From positions 372,001-436,000 of the forward strand of contig NZ_SWBR01000004.1 in NCBI RefSeq assembly GCF_005116505.1: 64,000 nt of DNA, written 5' to 3'. A program made the position numbers and the translations under genes. Shown piece after piece: positions 28,419 to 35,558 of this stretch (its first letter is position 1; the number at the start of each line of letters is the position of its first letter). The notes beneath the pieces were generated by a model. It did not search any database and was not told where the DNA came from. It saw only the letters and a list, made by a program, of their open reading frames with translations. Origin of the DNA: Pedobacter polaris (GTDB taxonomy: Bacteria; Bacteroidota; Bacteroidia; Sphingobacteriales; Sphingobacteriaceae).

Positions 28419-28589
28419 TTATTCTTCATCTTTTTTACTCTTTCTTTTTTTGGCTTTGATAGCTTCATGTAATAAGTATTCAATCTGGCCATTGGTACTT
28501 CTAAATTCATTTGTCGCCCATTGCTCAATTTCTTTAAGCAAAGCTTGATTTATTCTTAACACGAAAGCTTTTTTATCTTTCTCTGACAT
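28419..28589 (-). CDS. Arc-family ribbon-helix-helix DNA-binding protein
   Basis: The 56-residue protein starts MSEKDKKAFVLRINQALLKE and continues through EQWATNEFRSTNGQIEYLLHEAIKAKK, split here for brevity. The pattern is a ribbon (KAFVLRI) followed by two helices with the RSTNGQIEYLL turn, the hallmark of Arc/MetJ-type dimeric repressors. The Lys/Glu-rich tail ends at DEE. It was too short for routine ORF listing. Its start lies 17 nt inside the 3' end of the upstream membrane-protein gene, so it is the third gene of the SPFH operon. Autoregulation is an inference. Confidence 0.85.
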   Translation of the reverse strand: MSEKDKKAFVLRINQALLKEIEQWATNEFRSTNGQIEYLLHEAIKAKKRKSKKDEE

Positions 28590-29109
28590 CGGTTTCTATA
28601 GCTCCTATGTTATTTATTCGTTTTAAATTAATAAGAAAAAGTGTAAGTTCTTCTAGTTTAGAAGTGCTGAAAAGAACTTTCTTGTTGTCGCTAAGTTCTA
28701 ATTGTAAGCCTAAGTTATTGTCATTGAATATATAGGCCTTGTCTCTAAATTTAAACCAAAGTCTGGTACGCATTCCCCATCCACCATATTCTCCCAACGC
28801 ATCGTATTTACGGAAGTAAAGTTTATCTACTTGTGTCCAAGAGATATTCTTGTTTTTTGCAAATGGCCAATAACTATAATTAATTCCGCTTTGGTTAATT
28901 TTTAAAGTCATTGTGTTTTTAGTCAACACATATACAATAGCGTATGGAATCAGAATGGCAAAAATCGGCAAAAAATAAGCTTCCTTTAAATCTTGCCAAC
29001 TCATTCCGCCTTTATCTAAAAAAATGATACTACAAACTATGATGGTTTCTACACCTAGTAGAATATATAGCCACCATAGTTTAATATGTTGTTTTTCTTC
29101 GAATTCCAT
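28573..29109 (-). CDS. Two-helix membrane protein of the SPFH operon
   Basis: The 178-residue protein has two membrane segments (about 11-31 and 46-63) and then a cytoplasmic beta-rich domain with MTLKINQSGINYSYWPF and SWTQVDKLYFRKYD, resembling a PH-like fold. No family name is certain. Its ATG overlaps the stop of the SPFH gene (TAATG) and its 3' end overlaps the ribbon-helix-helix gene. The strict coupling suggests the three products work together, perhaps as a membrane microdomain unit. Confidence 0.75.
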   Translation of the reverse strand: MEFEEKQHIKLWWLYILLGVETIIVCSIIFLDKGGMSWQDLKEAYFLPIFAILIPYAIVYVLTKNTMTLKINQSGINYSYWPFAKNKNISWTQVDKLYFRKYDALGEYGGWGMRTRLWFKFRDKAYIFNDNNLGLQLELSDNKKVLFSTSKLEELTLFLINLKRINNIGAIETDVRER

Positions 29110-29966
29110 TAGTTGTAAAGTGTGCCGGTGTTTACTACTGGTTGTACGTGCCTATCGCCACAAAGTACCACTAAAAGATTGCTTACCATAGCGGCTTTAC
29201 GCTCTTCATCTAATTCTACAATGCCTTTCTGAGATAATTTTTCTAAAGCCATCTCAACCATTCCAACTGCACCCTCTACAATTAATCTACGTGCAGCTAT
29301 AACAGCTGTGGCCTGCTGACGTTGTAACATAGCGCTTGCAATTTCTTGAGCATAAGCTAAATGAGAAATACGAGCTTCAATTACATCTATTCCAGCTCTA
29401 GATAAACGTTCGTTTAATTCTTCTTCCAATAAAACACTAACTTTTTCTGCTCCATCTTTTAGCGTAATTTCAGCACTTTCATCTTCCATGTTATCGTAAG
29501 CAAAACTATTTGCTAAATGCCTAACGGCTGCCTCGCTCTGTATATTTACATATTGAAGGTAGTTTTCTACAGCAAATGTAGCCTTGGCAGTTTCATTAAC
29601 TTGCCATACAATTACAGCAGCAATTTCAATAGGATTACCCATTTTATCATTCACTTTTAATTGCTGACCGTTTAAGTTACGAGCTCTTAAAGAAAGTTTT
29701 CTTTTTACAGTAAGGGGATTGACCCAGAAAAAACCATCAGATTTAACTGTGCCAACATACTTGCCAAATAAGGTTAATACCTTCGATTCGTTAGGATTTA
29801 CGATAATTAGCCCAGGTAAGACTAATATAAAGTTTATGGCCAGAATAATTCCGCCAGTTAAAAAACTTTCTATTGAGAGCGCATAAATGCCACCAGCTAA
29901 CAATATTAAAAACAAGACCAAGGTTAAATAACCTGAAGGTGGTTTAATAATTTTTTCTGTATACAT
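29109..29966 (-). CDS. SPFH/band-7 domain protein (slipin/stomatin-like)
   Basis: The 285-residue protein has two hydrophobic segments near the start (about 14-32 and 34-54), then the SPFH domain (NPNESKVLTLFGKYVGTVKSDGFFWVNP, given in part) with KMGNPIEIAAVIVWQVNETAKATF. A helical tail follows with VIEARISHLAYAQEIASAM and Ala/Gln-rich helices. Such proteins oligomerise on membranes and scaffold microdomains or proteases. First gene of a three-gene operon, divergent from the 7TM-HD gene. Confidence 0.9.
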   Translation of the reverse strand: MYTEKIIKPPSGYLTLVLFLILLAGGIYALSIESFLTGGIILAINFILVLPGLIIVNPNESKVLTLFGKYVGTVKSDGFFWVNPLTVKRKLSLRARNLNGQQLKVNDKMGNPIEIAAVIVWQVNETAKATFAVENYLQYVNIQSEAAVRHLANSFAYDNMEDESAEITLKDGAEKVSVLLEEELNERLSRAGIDVIEARISHLAYAQEIASAMLQRQQATAVIAARRLIVEGAVGMVEMALEKLSQKGIVELDEERKAAMVSNLLVVLCGDRHVQPVVNTGTLYN

Positions 29967-30095
29967 AATGATATTAATTTGATATCACAAATTGAAATAT
30001 AAATATTGATATTACAAAATAACTAGGCATAAATATTTAGGTGTAGACCAAATGAAAAAATAATCTTAATTTTGAATTAATCAAATCGTACAATT

Positions 30096-32174
30096 TTGGC
30101 TAAAATCAAGAAGAATTCTCATAAAGTACTTTATCGAAAATATTCATCTAACATCAAATACGTAATGATGGTAGTTTGTGTATTGGCTATTACACTTTAC
30201 TTACCCAAACAGCCTAGGTTTAGGTATGAGTTTGAAAAAGGCAAAACATGGCAGGGTAAAGATTTGGTATCTCCATTTAGCTTTGCAATTCTAAAAACCA
30301 ATCCGCAGGTTACTACAGATAAAATAGAAGCACTCAATAATGTACTGCCTATTTATACGTATGATCAAGATGTGTTTAAAGGTCAAACTGAAGCCTTCTT
30401 AAATGAGTTTGATGTGAAATGGAAGGCTAATAATTTTTCTGAATCTCAAAAGGAGGCAAATAAGCAAGAGGCCTTAAAAATGTTGCAGTACATTTATAAA
30501 AAAGGAATTATAGGGCTTACGGCAAAACATCAAAAAGATGGAAAATATTATGATTTTTCATTGGTGGATAATAACATTTCAACTAATACTAGTTCTCAGG
30601 ATGTTTTTACAACTGAAACGGCCTTAAACTATTTCAAAAATAATTTTAAAACAATTGATCTAAGGTTTAAGGATTTGATGATTAATATGGTTGAAAGCCA
30701 TCTTAAGCCTAATATACTTTTTGATGAGACCTTAACGGAAACCGTTAAAAGCAGTACTATTAATAGCTTATCAACTACTAAGGGAATGGTTCAAAAAGGT
30801 GAATTAATAGTAGCGAAGGGTAACTTTGTAGATGATGAGATTTATCAGAAATTAGTTTCGTTTAAAGATGCTTATGAAGCACAAAGCAAAACAATAGGCG
30901 ATAATAAATTAATTTACCTTGGTCAAATTTTATTAGTGGGTTTTATAATAACCCTATTAATGGTCTTTCTTTATCTGTTTAGGAAGGATATTTTTGCTGA
31001 TAATCGTCAACTTTCGCTCTTATTGATAGTTATAACTTCAATGCTATTGGCGTTGACTTGGGCCATTAAGTTAAATTTAAATAGCCTTTACTATATTCCA
31101 TTTTGTATTGTTCCTATAATCATCAGGATTTTATTTGATACTCGTTTAGCATTGAATCTACATTTGCTTGTTATTCTTGTTGCGGGATTTTTTGTGCCAA
31201 ATAGCTTCGAGTTTGTGTTTTACCAAACTACAGCAGGTATGGTAGCTATTTACAGTATTAAAAATTTACTAAAAAGAGAGCAGTTGTTAATTTCTGCTTC
31301 ATTTATTTTAGCTGCATATTTTGTTTCCTTTGTAGGTATTTCTCTTTTGCGAGAAGGAGATTTTAAACAAATAGAGTGGGGGCAATTTTTACCATTTATA
31401 TTTAGTGTCTTGTTATCTTTACTTGCTTATCCATTAATTTATGCATTTGAGAGAGTATTTGGGATCACTTCTGATGTGGCCTTAATTGAACTTACCAATA
31501 CTAACAACAAACTACTTCGAGAACTAGCTTTTAAAGCCCCAGGTACGTTTCAACATTCGTTGCAAGTAGCAAACCTTGCTGAGGCGGCAATATTTAAAAT
31601 AGGGGGTAATTCTTTGCTCGTTAGAGCAGGAGCCTTGTACCATGATATTGGTAAAATGGAAAATCCTCAATACTTTATCGAAAACCAAAATACAGCAGTT
31701 AGTCCACATGATAAATTACCTTATGAACAAAGTGCACAGATTATTATTAAACACGTTCATAAAGGAATAGAAATAACCCGTAAGTATAAATTACCTGAAA
31801 CTGTAATAGATTTTATTAGAACTCATCATGGAAATACAAGGGTAGATTATTTTTATCAATCGTTCTTGAAAAACTCACCAGAGAAATTTGTTGATGAGAA
31901 TATTTTTAGGTATCCCGGACCAATTCCTTTTTCAAAAGAAACCGGTGTTTTAATGTTGGCAGATTCGGTAGAAGCAGCCTCAAGAAGTCTAAAAAATCCG
32001 GACGCTCAAAGTATAAATGACCTAGTTGAGCGGATCATTAACTATAAATTAGAGCAAAATCAATTAGATGACTGCGATTTAACATTAAAAGATTTAGAAA
32101 CTATAAAGCTGATATTCAAGACAATGCTAATGAGTATCTATCATGTTAGGATAGATTATTTACAAACTGTGTGA
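30096..32174 (+). CDS. 7TM-HD family phosphohydrolase (PgpH-like)
   Basis: The 692-residue integral membrane protein has an N-terminal helix (about 23-40), an extracytoplasmic 7TMR-HDED-like region to about 265, seven membrane helices (about 270-455) and a cytoplasmic HD domain. Metal ligands are H487 (FQHSLQVANLAE), the H516-D517 pair (YHDIGK) and the later THHGN. Relatives such as Listeria PgpH hydrolyse cyclic di-AMP. The start is a TTG (LAKIKK...); the next ATG would be inside the first helix, so TTG is preferred. Divergent from the SPFH operon. Confidence 0.88.
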   Translation: MAKIKKNSHKVLYRKYSSNIKYVMMVVCVLAITLYLPKQPRFRYEFEKGKTWQGKDLVSPFSFAILKTNPQVTTDKIEALNNVLPIYTYDQDVFKGQTEAFLNEFDVKWKANNFSESQKEANKQEALKMLQYIYKKGIIGLTAKHQKDGKYYDFSLVDNNISTNTSSQDVFTTETALNYFKNNFKTIDLRFKDLMINMVESHLKPNILFDETLTETVKSSTINSLSTTKGMVQKGELIVAKGNFVDDEIYQKLVSFKDAYEAQSKTIGDNKLIYLGQILLVGFIITLLMVFLYLFRKDIFADNRQLSLLLIVITSMLLALTWAIKLNLNSLYYIPFCIVPIIIRILFDTRLALNLHLLVILVAGFFVPNSFEFVFYQTTAGMVAIYSIKNLLKREQLLISASFILAAYFVSFVGISLLREGDFKQIEWGQFLPFIFSVLLSLLAYPLIYAFERVFGITSDVALIELTNTNNKLLRELAFKAPGTFQHSLQVANLAEAAIFKIGGNSLLVRAGALYHDIGKMENPQYFIENQNTAVSPHDKLPYEQSAQIIIKHVHKGIEITRKYKLPETVIDFIRTHHGNTRVDYFYQSFLKNSPEKFVDENIFRYPGPIPFSKETGVLMLADSVEAASRSLKNPDAQSINDLVERIINYKLEQNQLDDCDLTLKDLETIKLIFKTMLMSIYHVRIDYLQTV

Positions 32175-32239
32175 TTTTTTTTTGTAAACATAGATGAATT
32201 GCTATATTTGCAACCTCAAAACGGATATTTTGAGAAATC

Positions 32240-32326
32240 GGAGGGATGCCTGAGTGGCCGAAAGGAACAGTTTGCTAAACTGTCGTACTGGCAACGGTAC
32301 CGAGGGTTCGAATCCCTCTTCCTCCG
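32240..32326 (+). tRNA. tRNA-Ser (anticodon GCT)
   Basis: An 87-nt type II tRNA. The acceptor stem GGAGGGA pairs with TTCCTCC (one G-T pair), with discriminator G. The anticodon stem ACAGT/ACTGT encloses TTGCTAA, giving GCT. A long variable arm (GTACTGGCAACGGTAC) and the T-loop GGTTCGAATCC are clear. Confidence 0.95.
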
Positions 32327-32417
32327 CATAAATTTAAACAGCAATTAAATGGTTTTTGTGAATTAAAAATCGTTTCTTTGCAATCCCTTCGAAAAAGGGT
32401 AAAGGTGATACCAAGTT

Positions 32418-32491
32418 CGGGATGTAGCGTAGCCCGGTATCGCGCCTGCTTTGGGAGCAGGAGGTCGTAGGTTCGAATCCTGCCATCCCGA
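32418..32491 (+). tRNA. tRNA-Pro (anticodon TGG), copy 1
   Basis: A 74-nt cloverleaf with acceptor CGGGATG/CATCCCG and discriminator A. The anticodon stem CTGCT/AGCAG holds TTTGGGA, giving TGG. The T-loop is GGTTCGAATCC. Confidence 0.95.
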
Positions 32492-32540
32492 CAAAAGTTA
32501 GTTCCACTTTAAAAAAAGGATCAAAAGGTGATACCAAGTT

Positions 32541-32614
32541 CGGGATGTAGCGTAGCCCGGTATCGCGCCTGCTTTGGGAGCAGGAGGTCGTAGGTTCGAA
32601 TCCTGCCATCCCGA
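32541..32614 (+). tRNA. tRNA-Pro (anticodon TGG), copy 2
   Basis: Identical to copy 1 over all 74 nt, including the TGG anticodon. It is followed directly by a strong terminator, so the serine and proline tRNAs may form one transcript. Confidence 0.95.
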
Positions 32615-32620
32615 CAAACG

Positions 32621-32660
32621 ATAGCCTTTCTTGCATAGCAAGAAAGGCTATTTTGTTTTC
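32621..32660 (+). terminator. Terminator of the tRNA cluster
   Basis: ATAGCCTTTCTTGC (32621-32634) and GCAAGAAAGGCTAT (32638-32651) form a perfect 14-bp stem with a 3-nt loop, followed by TTTGTTTT. Confidence 0.9.
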
Positions 32661-32806
32661 AATACGCCCTAAGCTGCAGGTTTTAAGGGAGGCGAGAAAG
32701 CAAAATAGCAAGCTTGGACGAAGGAGAAGCGGTGGCTTGAGTTTTAATTCACCCCCTCTACAGGATCACCGTAGCACAGCGAAGGTAATCCTGCCACCCT
32801 GACGAC

Positions 32807-32833
32807 ATAGCATGCAAATGCTATTTTCGTTTT
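32807..32833 (+). terminator. Terminator-like hairpin after the tRNA-Pro remnant
   Basis: ATAGCAT (32807-32813) and ATGCTAT (32818-32824) form a 7-bp stem with a GCAA loop, followed by TTTCGTTTT. It parallels the terminator that follows the intact tRNA-Pro. Confidence 0.55.
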
Positions 32834-33060
32834 AATCATATCAAGATAGGGTAACCAAAAGCAAGGAAAATTTGCCCTATTTAACACTCTGTTATTTCTT
32901 CCTATACTTGTCGATAGAATTGAATTAATACGTTGTTTTTCAATTGTTTACATTCAATTTAACACCTTTTGTTCTTTTCTAATATCAACTCTGGGGGTCA
33001 AATTTATTGGTATTTCCACTATATAAAAAGCCTTAATTTCCTAATTATCCAGAACGTTTG

Positions 33061-33118
33061 ACGCTACAAATTTCACACCCCCGTTACTTTGTCCTGTTTT
33101 ACAAAACGCTACAAATTT
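33061..33118. repeat. Direct repeat ACGCTACAAATTT, two copies 45 nt apart
   Basis: The 13-mer is at 33061-33073 and 33106-33118. It could be paired regulator sites or a recombination remnant. It is not found within the coding part that I scanned by eye. Confidence 0.45.
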
Positions 33119-33251
33119 GCAGCCTAATAATTCGATGTACAACTGATAGTTGGTTACCTTAGATACATGCTCTATTCAAATAAATATTTCAAAAAAATTC
33201 ATTTATTAGAAATATAGTTTACATAATCAATTTTTAGTTAAATAGTGTTTC

Positions 33252-33278
33252 AAAATACTTTATGTTATAAAGTATTTT
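33252..33278. promoter_or_regulatory. Perfect AT-rich palindrome upstream of the cyclase operon
   Basis: AAAATACTTTAT (33252-33263) and ATAAAGTATTTT (33267-33278) are perfect inverted repeats around GTT, 170 nt before the start of the cyclase gene. It is a candidate operator for a dimeric regulator, or an RNA hairpin in the leader. Confidence 0.45.
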
Positions 33279-33447
33279 ATATAGCCATTTTTTATATCAG
33301 CGATTTTCTGAAGAAGAAAAAAATGCTTTATAAAATGGCATTATTAATAAAAAGCATTAGTAGGCCTAAGAAGATAGTGAAGGGCGATGTGTGTAGGTAC
33401 TATTAAAAAATATAAATTTTAACAATCTAAACTATCAAATTATCGCC

Positions 33448-35553
33448 ATGCCAAAAGATCCAAAAGAATACCTCGATTTTGCTAATAGTGAAGTGACCTC
33501 TAGATTAAGCGACGGTATTAAAAAAGAGCTGATAGAAGAAGGCTTTCCAAGCTATATGTGCTACTCTTTCATCGAAACTGCCAAAGAAACAAATAGTGTT
33601 ATTTTAAGTAGGTTACCTGGTGGGGTTGGAACAGATTTGATAGAGCAAGGTTATGATTTAAAGGGTTTTCATATTAAGGCAAAATCTTGCAATTGGGGTC
33701 CAATGGCTGGGTTTATCTGTCAACTACCGTTATTCAACAAGTTGGGGATTGATAAAGTAAGCTATAATACTGAAAATATTGGACATTACTTAAAACATCT
33801 AGATCATTTCAATGGTAATAAAACTAATATTGCAGCTTATGAATTGCAAAGAGCTGGTGAAAGGGCAATAGTTGAGGCCCGAAAAAAGGCTGATACAGAT
33901 AGACAAGTCTCAATTCAAGAAATTAATAAATATTATATTCCGGAAGTAACTAGGATTAATAAGTTTTATGATGAGGAAATTTTAAAGATTCTAACTACTG
34001 CTCGAACAGAAGAGCAAACATCAGGAGAGTGGTCCGGAGAAAATGCCATAAAAGCAGGTAACCCATTTATTCCTTTAAGAAGAAAGCTCACACATGGAGA
34101 TGTACTTGATATGCGTGGTGTTGATGATGTGCTGATACTAAGCCCAAGACTAATTTATGGGACCGCAAAAAATGTAACTAATGAGAAAGAGCCAAGTAAA
34201 AACAAACCCACCATAATTACTGAATTTTTATTGGTGAAGGCAGATGATGACATTTGGGACATTTATCATGGAAGGATTTTGTATAAGAAAAGAGATAGTG
34301 ATACAGCATTTAATAATTCCTTTGACGGCAAGGTGATAACCGATAAAGTAGAGGAGAAGGTGAGAACAAAATACCAAAAATTTATTGGGCAAATATTCGA
34401 AATCTATAAAGAGAATCCTTATAAAATAGAGGCAGTTTTTGAAGGCGAGGGATACATCGCCCGGATTAACGCCGAGCTTGCCAAGACTAATATATTTGGG
34501 AGAATAGTTGGAGATGCAACTTTTTATAAAGTACGTGGTTTTGTAAATCCTTTCCCACCATTTGAGCTTGGTCCAAAATATTATAAGAACGCTGTTTCTG
34601 GAGATTATGACTTATTTGGCATTTGGCCATCTATGAATCTTACCCAAGATGAACTCATCCGCCAATCTGAATTGGTGACAGGGAAATACACTCGGATGGG
34701 TGGTAAAATGTTTACAACATACTTCGGTAATAAAGGCAATTTTGCTATTGAATTTATTCCTGGCTTTAAAGAGTTAAATCCAGATGGCAGTATCCCTATT
34801 TTAAAAGAAAGTGCCGAGTTTGGCAATATGCACAGCTGGGGGCATTTAGTGTCTGGTTTGCTAAATAGTTTTGGAGCAAGTTTTATCGAAGCTTTTGCTG
34901 ATGGAACAAGGTCTACCGCAAATAAAGGTTTTCATAGTGATGAGGGTGGGAGGCCGGGCATTATGGAGGTTGAGTTTCCAATTGCAGTTTTCATGCCTAA
35001 GAAAATGGTAAGCAAAGCGCTAAATAATAAGTATGATAAAGAGCTTAAAGTAAAAACAATTGCTGCCAGAACAACTACGGTAAGCACATACGGAGGTTTA
35101 ATCAAATCACCAGAAGAGCTCCTTCTTTTTATGTTGGAATGTATGAATAACGATTATCGAATATTGGTTCATTACAGATGGCTGATTCATTTATTGTACA
35201 ATACTCTCCCAATAATAGATGTTAAAAGAGAATTTAGAAAAGCATTAGACAATAATATAGCGAATGTCAGAAAATATGCGAAGGATGGTTTTGATATTAA
35301 CAACCCAGATATGAAGGAATTTGATGCGATTGATAATAATCAAGATATTATTGATGCGATGATGGCACCTAATCATGCATCTTATCTTGCAGATCTAAAA
35401 AAGATACTTGGTTGTGAAAATGATACCAGTGAATTTTTTGAAAGATTTAGAAGTTTAATGTTTAGTTATGCTTTTTTAAGCGAGCAACCTTCAATGGGAA
35501 AAAGATTTGAAGTAGAACAACTAATGTTTAATTATCCAATTAAACAAGCTTAA
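33448..35553 (+). CDS. Edema factor/CyaA/ExoY-like nucleotidyl cyclase toxin
   Basis: The 701-residue protein matches the catalytic fold of class II adenylate cyclase toxins, which make cyclic nucleotides in host cells. Aligning by eye to edema factor: R55 equals R329, K72 equals K346, K79 equals K353 (in KGFHIKAKSCNWGPMAGFI), and D386-x-D388 in GDYDLFGIWPSM equals the metal pair D491/D493. H496 and E499 fit H577 and E580. Two sites differ: K77 replaces H351, and R502 stands where N583 is expected. The K79-D386 spacing is about 170 residues longer than in edema factor, with an alpha-helical insert (about 129-190). A helical domain (550-701) ends the protein. There is no signal peptide. First gene of an eleven-gene operon. 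Cofactor (calmodulin, actin or other) and product are unknown. Confidence 0.82.
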   Translation: MPKDPKEYLDFANSEVTSRLSDGIKKELIEEGFPSYMCYSFIETAKETNSVILSRLPGGVGTDLIEQGYDLKGFHIKAKSCNWGPMAGFICQLPLFNKLGIDKVSYNTENIGHYLKHLDHFNGNKTNIAAYELQRAGERAIVEARKKADTDRQVSIQEINKYYIPEVTRINKFYDEEILKILTTARTEEQTSGEWSGENAIKAGNPFIPLRRKLTHGDVLDMRGVDDVLILSPRLIYGTAKNVTNEKEPSKNKPTIITEFLLVKADDDIWDIYHGRILYKKRDSDTAFNNSFDGKVITDKVEEKVRTKYQKFIGQIFEIYKENPYKIEAVFEGEGYIARINAELAKTNIFGRIVGDATFYKVRGFVNPFPPFELGPKYYKNAVSGDYDLFGIWPSMNLTQDELIRQSELVTGKYTRMGGKMFTTYFGNKGNFAIEFIPGFKELNPDGSIPILKESAEFGNMHSWGHLVSGLLNSFGASFIEAFADGTRSTANKGFHSDEGGRPGIMEVEFPIAVFMPKKMVSKALNNKYDKELKVKTIAARTTTVSTYGGLIKSPEELLLFMLECMNNDYRILVHYRWLIHLLYNTLPIIDVKREFRKALDNNIANVRKYAKDGFDINNPDMKEFDAIDNNQDIIDAMMAPNHASYLADLKKILGCENDTSEFFERFRSLMFSYAFLSEQPSMGKRFEVEQLMFNYPIKQA

Positions 35554-35558
35554 AAGCG

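Larger units (their letters stand above)
32401..32616 (+). repeat. Tandem duplication carrying two tRNA-Pro genes
   Basis: The unit from 32401 to about 32493, including 17 nt before the tRNA, is repeated nearly identically at 32524-32616 with a 30-nt spacer. This looks like a recent tandem duplication. Confidence 0.85.
32660..33447. other. 788-nt non-coding leader of the cyclase operon with tRNA debris
   Basis: No convincing ORF is seen on either strand. Near 32788-32806, AATCCTGCCACCCTGACGA resembles the 3' end of tRNA-Pro (AATCCTGCCATCCCGACAA) with three changes, and it is again followed by a hairpin (32807-32824) with a T-rich tail. Further on there are two direct copies of ACGCTACAAATTT (33061-33073, 33106-33118) and a perfect AT palindrome at 33252-33278. 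The stretch most likely holds an old integration or recombination scar and the control region of the operon that begins at 33448. Confidence 0.6.

Noticed and set aside
28331..28528. 65-residue minus-strand frame in the same place as the Arc-type gene
   Set aside because: A different frame of the same DNA; the 56-residue frame has the ribbon-helix-helix pattern and fits the operon overlap.
32334..32711. 125-residue minus-strand frame with a repeated GMAGFEPTTSCSQSRRDTG segment
   Set aside because: It is the antisense of the two tRNA-Pro genes; the repeat in the protein is only the tRNA duplication. This is a well-known false gene.
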